Of a stretch of DNA of 23,458 nt, positions 1 to 8,579 are shown piece by piece. The stretch covers positions 1 to 23,458 of the forward strand of contig JANRLS010000078.1 in NCBI GenBank assembly GCA_033762315.1, in the 5' to 3' direction. Both the position numbers and the translations under genes were made by a program. The notes below the pieces were generated by a model. It did not search any database. It saw only the letters and a list, made by a program, of their open reading frames with translations, and was not told the origin of the DNA. Positions within the stretch are counted from its first letter, which is position 1; each line of letters opens with the position of its first letter. The DNA comes from CAYLLN01 sp033762315. Lineage in GTDB: Bacteria > Planctomycetota > Planctomycetia > Pirellulales > Pirellulaceae.

Positions 1-281
1 CTTCGCGGGGGCCAATCTCCCCCGCGCCGGCGTGCTTCGACGCGCTTCGTCCGCGCATCCCACACCACGCCCTGCCAAACTCCATCGTCCCCCCGCTCCG
101 CACCTATTGAGAAAATGTGCCGGTAATTCCCGTGATGCTGGCTATCCGGGCGATAGCGGTTGTGCGGAAGTTGGCGGTAAAAAGGATTGTTGCGTGAATC
201 AAACGGCCCTACGTTTCCGATAATCGGCAGAGTCCGGCAGGACTTGCGCAAAGGCGAGCCGCCAGCACGGAATTCGGTTCA

Positions 282-287
282 GGGAGG
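282..287 (+). promoter_or_regulatory. Shine-Dalgarno site of the first gene
   Basis: GGGAGG lies 5 nt before the ATG at 293. It is one of the few clear Shine-Dalgarno sites in the window and fixes the start of the downstream gene. The 281 nt to its left hold no gene I can support and no convincing promoter; a GATAAT at 219-224 lacks a good -35 partner. Confidence 0.7.
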
Positions 288-292
288 CAAAC

Positions 293-1735
293 ATGCTCTG
301 GCAAACCTGTGCGGAGACGATTCGGAAAGGGAGCCAGCTAGCGCTGCTATCGGGCGGGATGCTGGCAAGCTTCCCCTGGCCGGCGGCGGCACTGGGGCAG
401 GAGCCGCCGCGAACCTTTCGCAGCGTGGACGACGTACGGGCGCGCATTCCCGATGAGCAAGGCCGGCCGTTTCGCCGCGAGACCTCGTCGCATCGGGGCT
501 GGGAAATTCGGGAGGACCAGTTCACCATTGCCGCCAACACGAGCCTCGCCGACGCCCGCTGGGCGGCCCGCCAGGTGATGCAGGTCCGCGGCGAGCTTGC
601 GCCGCTGCTCGATCAGTTCACCAAGGTGCATCATCAGCCCGACTTTGCCCTCAACTCGCTGCAAGTGGTGATCGACAAGGAGCCGCATCGCGACCGATAT
701 GGCTCGATGACGACGATCGACGGCGTGGGAATCCAAACGAGCGTGACGATCAATGTCGCCCCCGGCCAGCCGCCGCTCGCCGACCAATTGCTCAGGCTGC
801 GCGAGGCGGGTGCCTTCGCGATGCTGCATGCCGCGGGAATGGACGCCATGTTGCCGCCGTGGGTCGTGAGCGGTCTCGCGTCGCACGCGGCACTCATCGG
901 CCAGCCGCAACCTGCCGCCAAACCGGGCGAGTTCGCGCCGCGGGGAGTGGCGATGGGGGGGCAGCAGTGGCGCTGGAAGCGCTCGGCCCAGGATCAACTC
1001 GACGAGCAACCGCTGGACGAGACGCAGGCGGGACAAATGGTTTCGTTCCTCCTGACCGGCAACGATGCCGAGCATGCGCCGGCATTCATCGCGGCGGTGA
1101 AACAAGCGGTAGCCGAAAGACACATGCTCGCGGCCGAGGGTAATCAGATCACGCGCCGCCGCGGCGAAGCGGATCCGCCGCCGACGCACACGCCATTTGA
1201 CGTGCTCGCCAAATCGCATCCAGCGCAGTTCGAGGCCTGGCAAGCAGATCCTTTGCTGGGACAACCAATGTTCACGCCGACTGCCGACGCGACCGCCGAA
1301 CTGGCCGAGGCCGAGCGGCAAATGCTGCTGGTTCTGAAGCTGCTAAGCAAGCTGACCAGCACGGTCGAAGCGCGGACAAAAGTGAAAGTGGTGACATTCG
1401 ACAAAGCCCAAGGTGCCGCGGCGAATACGACCACCACGCGCAGCGCAACCGTGGGCGATCTCGCGCGGCGGAGCGAAGACCTGTTGCTACCTCCACTGGC
1501 GACGATCGACTCCGAAGGACGCTTGCTATTGACCAGCGACCGCCGGCAAATGCGGGAGTTGCTCGGTTTTGACGGGCAGCGCTATCGGAGCGAGCAAAAC
1601 GGAGCCCGCAGCGTGGTGACAACCGAGCTTTCCGACGATCACCAGCTCCAAGGTTGGCTGGAAGCGAATCCCGCGAACCCGAGCCGGCCGATCGCAAAAT
1701 TCGCAGTCGTGCCCAGCCGGACCGAGCGGCGCTAA
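293..1735 (+). CDS. Exported protein with a degenerate DUF1570/peptidase-MA-like region
   Basis: This is a 480-residue protein of unknown function. Residues 1 to about 36 look like a signal peptide, with a hydrophobic stretch ending in AAALGQ. Residues 120-200 have the layout of DUF1570/peptidase-MA-like gluzincins: strands, a helix where HExxH should be, then a 'PxW(L)xxGLA' segment. Here the helix reads REAGA (170-174) followed by AMLHAAG, and the later motif is PPWVVSGLA (188-196). The zinc-binding HExxH is therefore absent, and if the family match is right the protein is probably not an active protease. The C-terminal half (about 300-480) is charged and unrecognised. The start is fixed by a strong Shine-Dalgarno 5 nt upstream. 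The stop codon overlaps the last 4 nt of the convergent neighbour, so no terminator separates the two. Coding status is confident; the family assignment is tentative. Confidence 0.75.
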   Translation: MLWQTCAETIRKGSQLALLSGGMLASFPWPAAALGQEPPRTFRSVDDVRARIPDEQGRPFRRETSSHRGWEIREDQFTIAANTSLADARWAARQVMQVRGELAPLLDQFTKVHHQPDFALNSLQVVIDKEPHRDRYGSMTTIDGVGIQTSVTINVAPGQPPLADQLLRLREAGAFAMLHAAGMDAMLPPWVVSGLASHAALIGQPQPAAKPGEFAPRGVAMGGQQWRWKRSAQDQLDEQPLDETQAGQMVSFLLTGNDAEHAPAFIAAVKQAVAERHMLAAEGNQITRRRGEADPPPTHTPFDVLAKSHPAQFEAWQADPLLGQPMFTPTADATAELAEAERQMLLVLKLLSKLTSTVEARTKVKVVTFDKAQGAAANTTTTRSATVGDLARRSEDLLLPPLATIDSEGRLLLTSDRRQMRELLGFDGQRYRSEQNGARSVVTTELSDDHQLQGWLEANPANPSRPIAKFAVVPSRTERR

Positions 1736-4700
1736 TTTCGGCCGCCGCCAGGAAAGCCGCCGCCCCCCGGACCACCACGACCACCACCGGGAAATCCACC
1801 GCCACCTCCCGGAAAGCCACCGCCGCCAGGGAAGCCACCGCCACCGCGACCGCCACCTTGCTGTTGCAAGCGCTGCTGCAGCTGGTTGAAAAACTCGGCG
1901 CGGCGGGCGGCATCTTGCATGTCTTGCGATGATTGTTGCGGCTGGCTGGTGGCCGTGCCGCCGGAGCCGCCGGTCGTGGGCTGCGTGGTGGTCGTGGTGG
2001 CTGTCTTGTTGACTTTGACGGACTCGCCGAGCATCGAGGTGAGGGTCTTTTGCACGAGGTCCGAGTTCGTGCCGCGAAGCGTGACCACGCGGATCGTCTC
2101 GTCGGCCGATTGCACCACCGCTTCGTCGAGATGCTGCACGAGGGCCTTCACTTCGTTGAAGAGATAGTCGGGCGCGGAGACGATGAGCGAATTGCTTTTG
2201 GCATCGACGCCGATGGTCATTTTCTGCTCTTCGCCGCGCGTTCGCTGGGTGCCGCCACGGCTGTTGCCGCCACCTCGCAGAGCGCGGATGAAATCTTCCG
2301 GCGAGGGTTGGCGTTGCTGGCCGCCGCCGGAGCCATCCGACTGAATGCGGCCGGCATAGACTTGCTTGACGACCGTGGCCACTTCGTCGGCGGTGGAATT
2401 GAAGACCGGAATGAACCGCGGTGGCGCGGCAATTTGCACGCTCTCCGGCCCTTCCGGTTGGTCGATCACTTTCAGCAGCTGCTCGATGGTATCGAGGTCG
2501 CGGGGCATCGCCTGCACCACGAGGGCATTGAGCCGCGGATCAGGAATGATGCTGACGGTGCCGCTCGCCGCGCCGCCCGCTGCCGGAGCGCCGCCGGAGC
2601 CACCCAGGCCGAGCAAGCCACCGAGCAGACCACCGCCGAGATCGCCCATCATGCTGCTGGCGAGGTCTCCCATCAGGCTGCCACCGCCGGCCGCATCGCC
2701 GCCACTGGCAGGAGCGCCCGACATGATCTCTTGCACCAGGGAGGCGGCAATGTCGGCCTTGCAATACTTGAGGTAATAGACGGTGAATTCCTTGCCGCCG
2801 GCGGTGCTGAGGTCGGCAATGCTCTTGAGCAACAGCTCGAACCGATCGAGCGCGTCGAGGTCGTCCGATTCGATCATGATGCCGCCGGGGAGGACCGTGA
2901 CGATGATGTCGGCACCGGGCGTGGTGGGCTGCGCGGGGGGTTCGGCCGCGGGAGCGGCGGGCTTGGTCGGCGTGGGAGAAGGAGGAGCGGGCTTTGTCGC
3001 GGCGGGCGCGGCGGCGGGGTCCTCGAAAGCGACGAACCGAGCCATGCCGCGCGCGATCGCCGTGCGACGATCCGCGGGAACCGGCGGCTTATCGCCGGCA
3101 GGAGCGGGTTTGGAATCAGGCTTTGCAGCGGGACTCGCGGCGGGCTTATCGGCGGGCTTCGCTTCGATCGCGGGGGCGGGAGTTTTCCGCGGGCCGAAAT
3201 CTTCGGCCTTGAAGGGAAGCAGCGAATCGAGCGTGGGATCGAGCGTCGGATCACCTGCGCCCAAGGGGGCTGGTGCCGGTTCGGCCGGCTTCGACGGCGT
3301 GACGAAGCGAATCTTGTTGACGTTCGAGCGCGACCAAGCCGCTTCGACCTGCTCCAGCGTGGTCCGAGCAGCCCGGCCCGTCAGCGGCAACATGCGGATG
3401 TTGCTCCGCTCGCCGGCGAGCAGGCTGGGGTCTTCGCCGCCGATTTCCCCCATCTTGGTGAGCAGGTCGCGAATCTGCGTCACTTGCGCGGAAGTGCCGC
3501 GAATCATCAGCTGCATGTTGATCGGGTCGGCATCAATGCGCGGGCCGTTGGCCGCGGCGGCGGCGTCTTTGCCGGTAGGATCGCCGAAGAGTTTGTTCAG
3601 GGCGAGCACGGCCGACGAGGGATCGATCTTCCGCAGCTTGATGACTTCGATCTGCGTGCCGTCGCGCTGCAGTTGATCGAGCGTCGCCCGGATCGTGGCG
3701 TGCTGCGAAGGCTTCGCGAGGGCCACAAGATTGCCCGTTTTCGGATCGACCGTCAGCCGCACGTCGGGAATGCCGGCCAGCAACGTCGAAATCACCTGCA
3801 ACGCCGCGTTCGGATCGGCCTGGGTGACCTTATAAACTTCCAATTGCGGTTGCTCGACAATGCCGGTCCCTTCGGCACTCGACTCGACCGGTACATCGAC
3901 GAGCTTGACGATCTCTTGCACCTTTTCGATGCCCGCGAGCTTGCCGCTGACGAGCACGCGGCCGCCGGGTTCATCGACGGCGAGACGAATCGAGCCATCG
4001 GGCGTGGAGGTAGCATTGGCCGGAATGCCCAAAAGCGGCGCGGCGAGCACCAGAAACTCGCTCGGCAGCATGTTCTTCAGCTTGACGACCGCGTACTTGT
4101 CGTCCTTGGGTGCTTCGGGGTTCTCGATCGCCTCGAACATCGTCCGAATCACCCGCAGCTTGCCGGCGGTTTCGGTGATATAGAGCTGCTTGGCCTTGGC
4201 AAGCGTGACGACCGAGCCTTGCGGGCCGATCAGCTTTTTCACTTCGATCTCGGCCTCTTCGGGAGTCAGCTTCGTCAATTGAAAGACGGCGCTCACCAGC
4301 TCATGGTCCCCCTTGTTGTCGAGATCTTCGACCTTGATGATCGGCACCAGATTGGGGGGCAGCGGGCCATCTTCCAAATTGGCCAGAATCAGCATCCGCT
4401 CGTTGCGGATCAACGTATAGCCCTTCGTCAGCAGCACTTTATTGAGCAAATCGAGGGCTTGCTCGGGGGTATAGCTCTTCGAGTCGCTGTAGTTGAACGT
4501 GCCGCTGGGCCACTGATCGGTGACGAACGACAGGTCGGCCTGCGTGGCGAACCAATCAAGCACGTCCTTCCAGGGAGCGAAGCGGAACTGGAATTTGAGC
4601 CGCACCTCTCCCGGCGGACGCTTGGGCGTTTCGGCAATGGCGACCGGAGACTTCGGCGCGGTCGGAGTAGTAGCCGACGGAGTGACGGGCATCGGTGGGG

Positions 4701-5436
4701 CTTCGGCCGTCGCCGGCGAATCGGCGGGCTTGGCTGGGTCGGCGGGAGTCGTGCTCGGCGTGGCGGGCTTGTTGGGATCGACCGGCGCGGCGGCGACTTT
4801 GTTGGGGTCCCCCCCTTCGCCGACGTTGCGCGTCCCCATCGGTGTCGCGCCGGCCGCGCCGGGAATGGCTCCGGCCAGGGCATCCCACTTGGTCTTCTGA
4901 TCGTCGCTTAGAAGTGCCCGCAACTTACGCTCATAGAACGCTTTGGCAATTTGCTTTTGCGATTCGTTCGACTGGGCGAGGGCCTGCTGATACTCAGCGA
5001 CGAGGCGGTTGATCTCCAGCGTTTGCACGCGGGCCAGGTCCAAATCTTTGGCGACTTGCGGATCGGCCAGGCCGGCCATCCCCATGCGGGCAATCCGCAA
5101 TTGGCTGAGCGCCTGTCGCTGTTCGTTGGTAAGGAGTGCCAAGCCCTGCTTTTCGGACTCAGCGACAAACGGGGCCAGCTTCGCCGTCCGCTCGCTGAAC
5201 GGCAGGTCCTTAATCTGCTGGACGAGTTCCAGGGCCTCGGTCTCGCGGGCATCAATCAACGCCAGCAGCTTTTGCTTCACCTCGTCCGACAGCCCCAGAT
5301 CGCGAGCCGCCTGAGGCTCGACCGCAATGGCCAAAACACCGACGAACGTCTGATCGGCTCCCCAGCCCACGGCAGCCGAAAGTGCCACGAAAAGGCCGAG
5401 GCCCAAGGTCGTCCACCTGCGAGCGATTGTGGTCAT
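1732..5436 (-). CDS. Large exported protein of repeated secretin-N-like modules, no secretin pore domain
   Basis: The protein has 1,234 residues from the chosen ATG. Residues 1-27 form a signal peptide. Residues 35-188 are helical and charged, with two similar halves that resemble Spy/LTXXQ-type regions. A Pro/Ala/Thr-rich linker (about 190-275) follows. From 277 come beta-alpha-beta modules of the kind found in secretin periplasmic rings (STN/N0 then N1-like): about 277-355, 363-440, 447-515, 531-592, 594-665, 883-992, 1007-1105 and 1113-1145. Several contain the NALVV or NSLIV type strand. Further Pro/Ala linkers lie at 715-840. The tail is Gln-rich (1165-1195), then built of Gly-Phe-Pro-Gly repeats (1196-1234). 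I find no C-terminal secretin barrel domain, so a pore is unlikely. The role is unknown; it may be a periplasmic ring or scaffold. Earlier in-frame starts reach 5505, but 5436 begins directly at the signal peptide, with AGGGA about 10 nt upstream. Confidence 0.85.
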   Translation of the reverse strand: MTTIARRWTTLGLGLFVALSAAVGWGADQTFVGVLAIAVEPQAARDLGLSDEVKQKLLALIDARETEALELVQQIKDLPFSERTAKLAPFVAESEKQGLALLTNEQRQALSQLRIARMGMAGLADPQVAKDLDLARVQTLEINRLVAEYQQALAQSNESQKQIAKAFYERKLRALLSDDQKTKWDALAGAIPGAAGATPMGTRNVGEGGDPNKVAAAPVDPNKPATPSTTPADPAKPADSPATAEAPPMPVTPSATTPTAPKSPVAIAETPKRPPGEVRLKFQFRFAPWKDVLDWFATQADLSFVTDQWPSGTFNYSDSKSYTPEQALDLLNKVLLTKGYTLIRNERMLILANLEDGPLPPNLVPIIKVEDLDNKGDHELVSAVFQLTKLTPEEAEIEVKKLIGPQGSVVTLAKAKQLYITETAGKLRVIRTMFEAIENPEAPKDDKYAVVKLKNMLPSEFLVLAAPLLGIPANATSTPDGSIRLAVDEPGGRVLVSGKLAGIEKVQEIVKLVDVPVESSAEGTGIVEQPQLEVYKVTQADPNAALQVISTLLAGIPDVRLTVDPKTGNLVALAKPSQHATIRATLDQLQRDGTQIEVIKLRKIDPSSAVLALNKLFGDPTGKDAAAAANGPRIDADPINMQLMIRGTSAQVTQIRDLLTKMGEIGGEDPSLLAGERSNIRMLPLTGRAARTTLEQVEAAWSRSNVNKIRFVTPSKPAEPAPAPLGAGDPTLDPTLDSLLPFKAEDFGPRKTPAPAIEAKPADKPAASPAAKPDSKPAPAGDKPPVPADRRTAIARGMARFVAFEDPAAAPAATKPAPPSPTPTKPAAPAAEPPAQPTTPGADIIVTVLPGGIMIESDDLDALDRFELLLKSIADLSTAGGKEFTVYYLKYCKADIAASLVQEIMSGAPASGGDAAGGGSLMGDLASSMMGDLGGGLLGGLLGLGGSGGAPAAGGAASGTVSIIPDPRLNALVVQAMPRDLDTIEQLLKVIDQPEGPESVQIAAPPRFIPVFNSTADEVATVVKQVYAGRIQSDGSGGGQQRQPSPEDFIRALRGGGNSRGGTQRTRGEEQKMTIGVDAKSNSLIVSAPDYLFNEVKALVQHLDEAVVQSADETIRVVTLRGTNSDLVQKTLTSMLGESVKVNKTATTTTTQPTTGGSGGTATSQPQQSSQDMQDAARRAEFFNQLQQRLQQQGGGRGGGGFPGGGGFPGGGGGFPGGGRGGPGGGGFPGGGRN

Positions 5437-5996
5437 GATGTCCAGTTCCCTGCCGAAGACGAGAGGGGAAAACCGACTTGCCCCAGACGTCAGTTTATCT
5501 GCCATGTGCCCACTTCACGATCAAAATGCCAGCGAAATAATGGACGATTCTTGGGAGTGAGCGATGCCGGTCGGCTTATCTTTTGCGCGCTCCCCTACAC
5601 ACCGGATCGATTGACATAAGTCATTGGAAAATAACAACTTGCGAAAACACGCTTATCCAACTGAGAGCCCGGACTTATTACGCCGCTTATCCTTGGCACC
5701 CAACCAGCGACTGCCAATAAACAGTACCTACCTTACACATCAATCGAAAAATCTGTGGCCCCGGCGGGGGCGCGTTGGCTCCACTCTGCCTCCACGGAAT
5801 CGAATCAATTGTACACCAATGGAGCCGGCCCGTCAACCACCATTTCAGGGGTCCAGCAGCCAGTCCGCGCACCGCAGGCCCAAGAATGAAACCCCGTTGG
5901 TCCGCAAAGGTTTCGCCCCACCACCGCCGAAACGGCGATTACCGGCAACGCTTCTGCCGAATCACCCAGGCAATGAACGCCCCCTAGGGATGAGCC
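5437..5996. other. 560-nt intergenic region, no supported gene
   Basis: This lies between the start of the secretin-module gene and the stop of the porin gene, both on the minus strand, so it should hold the promoter of the former. About 5610-5760 is visibly more AT-rich than its surroundings. A 157-codon open frame on the plus strand (5624-6097) reads as Pro/Arg-rich low-complexity peptide and runs into the porin gene, so I do not accept it. A short CGCCG-AAA-CGGCG hairpin at 5925-5937 lacks a T-run. TTGACA at 5611-5616 on the plus strand has no matching -10. Confidence 0.5.
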
Positions 5997-7586
5997 TCAA
6001 AAATCCATCTGCGTCCGAATGCCAAAGGCGTTGGCCTCGCTCGTCACACTGTCGAGCGGAAAGGCGGAAATCGTCTCGGGTGGCGGATTCGGATTGACGA
6101 CCGCCGCGGTGTTGGGGGGGGAAGTTGGCGATTGTCGCCAAGAGTGAATGTAGTTGAACACCACCTTGCAGTAGGGGTTGCAATACCAGTTGATTCCGAA
6201 GGTGAGGTTGTCCATCGTGCCGCCGGAAACTTGCCCATTCCGGTCGTTCAGGTCGATGTGCGAGAAACGCAGGGCGACTTCCCACGCTCCCAGGCCGCGC
6301 TCCAGGCCGTTTTCGGTCCGCACGAAGAAGAAATCCTCGAACGGCTTGACGCGGTCGATCGCGCCGGCGATTCGGTCGTAGGGACGATGCTCGCCGGTCA
6401 GGAAATAGCCCAGCTGCACATAGGCCCCGTCCAAAAAAGCATGCGGATTGCCCGAGCGATCGACATCGACCGCCATCGCCTCGGCTTGCAACGACAGCGG
6501 ACCGTAAACCCACAGCGCCTCGGTGCCAAACGTATGCACATGCTCCACGCCGGTCAGGTTGCCGGTGTTGACGAAAAACGGCGTCCCATCGAACTGCAGG
6601 GGCACGCCAAACCCCGCCGTGCCGTTGGTCGAGGCATCGGACCGGTTCTGGCCGACGAAAATTTCGGGAATCGAGCGGAACGCAATCGTGTGTCGCGGAG
6701 GGGAATTCAGAAAATAAGCTCCGCCGACGTGGAAATAGTCGCGCCCCTCGCCTTCGTCGTACCACAGGAGGTGCGTCAGCCGGCCCGCAAAGCCGTTGCC
6801 GCCGACGGTGCTTATCGAGCCGCCAAACTGATCTTGCCCCGTGCGCAAATACGACGCCGCCCACGTGGAATTGAGGTTCTGGGCATGGTTGTAGAAGCCA
6901 ATGCCAAGATGCCGAAACGGCGTGAATGCCTGGAAGAGCGACGAGCGCTCCATGAAGGTCGTATAGCGAAAGCTGCTGACGACTTCGAGGCTGAAGGGCT
7001 GCTTCCACTGGCCGACGCGCACATTGCCCAGCCAGGGGAGATCGGTCCATTCGACCCACACATCGGTAAATGTCGGCCGGCCGGGGAAGGCAAAGTCCAT
7101 CTGGAAAAAGGCGTTCATGTTGTTCGCCAAGGCCGCCTTGGCCGCCAGGCGGGCCCGGCGAAAGTCGGCCCCGTTTTCGATCGGACCGACGCCCCCCTCC
7201 GGCGAGCGGGCCTTGTTCGCGTCGTCCTGGGCGAACGTCACTCCGTCCGCCTGAAACACGCCGAGCACTTGCACGTTCGCCGGATATTTCACCGGCGGCG
7301 GAGCTTCGAGTTTGCCCAGCCGCGTCTTTAGCTCGGCAATTTGTTCTTCGAGCGACATGTCGTCCGGTACGCTCAAAGTCGTCGGCTCAACCACTGCGGT
7401 TGCAGGGAAAGGCAACAACGCCGGCTTCGCAACCGCACCAGGCAAATCCGAGGGGCTAGGCAAGCTGGCATCCGCATTGGCGGCATCGAAGAGGAGGGTC
7501 TCGTCCCCGCGCGGCGGCTCTTGCCCGGCAGCCGGCAAAGCCAGTGCGACGAGCAGGGGGGTAGCCCAAGCGAGGCGACCAGGCAT
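5997..7586 (-). CDS. OprO/OprP-like outer-membrane porin
   Basis: The 529-residue protein is a predicted beta-barrel of the phosphate-selective porin O/P family, which forms anion channels in the outer membrane. Residues 1-22 are a signal peptide ending ALPAAGQ. A low-complexity segment precedes a short coiled coil (SLEEQIAELKTRLGKLE, about residues 90-106) of the kind that trimerises such porins. From about 118 there are alternating amphipathic strands with family-typical features: FRRARLAAKA, FFQMDFAF, DVWVEWTDLPWLGNVRVGQWKQPFSLE, and a final strand ending in Phe (QMDF). Two cysteines near the C-terminus (WYCNPYC) could form a disulphide. The substrate cannot be told from sequence; phosphate is only the namesake. 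A TTG at 7628 would add 14 residues, but ATG 7586 starts at the signal peptide. A plausible promoter lies at 7651-7679. Confidence 0.9.
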   Translation of the reverse strand: MPGRLAWATPLLVALALPAAGQEPPRGDETLLFDAANADASLPSPSDLPGAVAKPALLPFPATAVVEPTTLSVPDDMSLEEQIAELKTRLGKLEAPPPVKYPANVQVLGVFQADGVTFAQDDANKARSPEGGVGPIENGADFRRARLAAKAALANNMNAFFQMDFAFPGRPTFTDVWVEWTDLPWLGNVRVGQWKQPFSLEVVSSFRYTTFMERSSLFQAFTPFRHLGIGFYNHAQNLNSTWAASYLRTGQDQFGGSISTVGGNGFAGRLTHLLWYDEGEGRDYFHVGGAYFLNSPPRHTIAFRSIPEIFVGQNRSDASTNGTAGFGVPLQFDGTPFFVNTGNLTGVEHVHTFGTEALWVYGPLSLQAEAMAVDVDRSGNPHAFLDGAYVQLGYFLTGEHRPYDRIAGAIDRVKPFEDFFFVRTENGLERGLGAWEVALRFSHIDLNDRNGQVSGGTMDNLTFGINWYCNPYCKVVFNYIHSWRQSPTSPPNTAAVVNPNPPPETISAFPLDSVTSEANAFGIRTQMDF

Positions 7587-7650
7587 GGCGCAAGTCCGCG
7601 AGAGATCACGAAGGGGTAGCTCGCCCAATTCCCGCTAGCGAGTGGGGCGA

Positions 7651-7679
7651 TTTAGACAGTCCGAAGCAAGCGGCGTCAA
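7651..7679 (-). promoter_or_regulatory. Candidate sigma-70-type promoter of the porin gene
   Basis: On the minus strand TTGACG (7674-7679, 5 of 6 to consensus) is followed after 17 nt by TCTAAA (7651-7656, 4 of 6). The predicted start of transcription falls near 7644, about 60 nt before the porin ATG. No experimental support. Confidence 0.4.
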
Positions 7680-7687
7680 ACGCGGTT

Positions 7688-7710
7688 TTACAATCCCCCG
7701 CGATTTGTAA
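7688..7710. repeat. Inverted repeat TTACAA-N11-TTGTAA, possible operator
   Basis: A perfect 6-nt inverted repeat sits just upstream of the proposed -35 box of the porin, centred near -55, where activators commonly bind. It does not resemble a direct-repeat Pho box. It could also be chance, as the arms are short. Confidence 0.25.
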
Positions 7711-7755
7711 TCCTGGCGGCGGCAAATGCGAGGCGAATCCTGCTAGCAACCGCGA

Positions 7756-8550
7756 TTACCGCCACTCAGTGGGCATGTCGGGCTGTTGCCAGGCGCTCAT
7801 CCCGCCATCGACCAGCAGCATTTGCCCGTGAACGTGCCAGGCGTCGTCGCTGCACAAATAGACCGCCCCGGCGCCACACACATCGCTCGACGGCACCTGG
7901 CCATTGGGGGTGTGCAGCTCCATCCAGCGACGAAAGCGCTCGTCCCGGTCGATGATCGAAGTGAGGGGCGTTCGCACGAGACCCGGCGCCAGGCCATTCA
8001 CCCGAATTCCCAGCGGCGCGAGCGAAACACAGAGCGACCGGACCATCGCTTCGATGGCCCCCTTGCTGCTGTCGTAGCACGAGTGGGTCGGCTCGGCGAG
8101 GCGACCATTGATCGACCCGATCATCAGCACCCGGCCATGTACCTTGTGCTGCACCCACTGCCGGGCGCATTGCTGCGTCAGGAAATACGGCGCCGCGACA
8201 TTCAGCCGCATCGTCCGGTCGTAGGTTTCCAAGTCCATCTCCAAGAAGGGCTTGTCGCTGTAGGTCCCCGCGTTGTTGACCAAAATGTCGATCCCCGGCA
8301 TGGCGGCGCTCGCCGCCCGATGGAGCTCGCCCACCGCGTTCGCGGTTTCGGCTGTCAGATCGCCCGCCACGAACTCGGCCCGCACTCCCCGTCCTCGACA
8401 GTTGGCCAACACTTCCTCCGCATTGGCATCCAGGGCCCGGCCATGCAACACCACGTTCGCCCCCGCGGCCGCGAAAGCCTCGGCAATCGAGCGGCCCACT
8501 CCCTTGGTCGAACCGGTGATCAGAGCGGAATGGCCGTGAAGGTGGATCAT
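7756..8550 (-). CDS. Short-chain dehydrogenase/reductase (SDR), FabG-like
   Basis: This is a 264-residue cytoplasmic oxidoreductase with a complete classical SDR set: a cofactor loop TGSTKGVG (12-19), NNAG (92-95), and a catalytic tetrad of Asn117, Ser146, Tyr159 and Lys163 in the YxxxK arrangement, with Ser 13 residues before Tyr. The segment after Lys163 (SLAPLGIRVNGLAPGLVRTPL) and the C-terminal YLCSDDAWHVHGQMLLVDGG are typical of the FabG/glucose-dehydrogenase-like subgroup. The length fits the family (about 250). HGR after the second strand (36-38) suggests NADP(H) preference; this is inference. Substrate unknown. The upstream gene ends 18 nt away on the same strand, so cotranscription is likely. 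The space before this ATG is filled by a GTCAGG-type repeat and has no visible Shine-Dalgarno. Confidence 0.92.
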   Translation of the reverse strand: MIHLHGHSALITGSTKGVGRSIAEAFAAAGANVVLHGRALDANAEEVLANCRGRGVRAEFVAGDLTAETANAVGELHRAASAAMPGIDILVNNAGTYSDKPFLEMDLETYDRTMRLNVAAPYFLTQQCARQWVQHKVHGRVLMIGSINGRLAEPTHSCYDSSKGAIEAMVRSLCVSLAPLGIRVNGLAPGLVRTPLTSIIDRDERFRRWMELHTPNGQVPSSDVCGAGAVYLCSDDAWHVHGQMLLVDGGMSAWQQPDMPTEWR

Positions 8551-8560
8551 GGGGGAAGGA

Positions 8561-8579
8561 GTCAGGGGTCAGGAGTCAG
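8561..8579. repeat. Tandem GTCAGG-type short repeat
   Basis: GTCAGGGGTCAGGAGTCAG contains three near-copies of GTCAGG/GTCAG. It fills the gap between two minus-strand genes, provides the stop codon (8569-8571) of the upstream one, and occupies the expected ribosome-binding region of the SDR gene. It looks like one arm of a dispersed repeat; no second arm is seen here. Confidence 0.6.

Noticed and set aside
1933..4911. A 992-codon plus-strand open frame
   Set aside because: It lies wholly antisense to the secretin-module gene, reads as Arg/Gly/His-rich low-complexity sequence without domains, and is explained by strong GC codon bias on the opposite strand.
5608..5625. TTGACATAAGTCA as a possible operator or -35 element
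   Set aside because: The half-sites are only 4 nt and no -10 box is suitably placed on the plus strand.
5624..6097. A possible 157-residue gene upstream of the porin terminus
   Set aside because: It overlaps the 3' end of the porin gene antisense, has no domain and a low-complexity Pro/Arg composition, and no ribosome-binding site.
6132..7331. A 399-codon plus-strand open frame opposite the porin
   Set aside because: It is antisense to a recognisable porin, has no domain, and its composition is that of a shadow frame.
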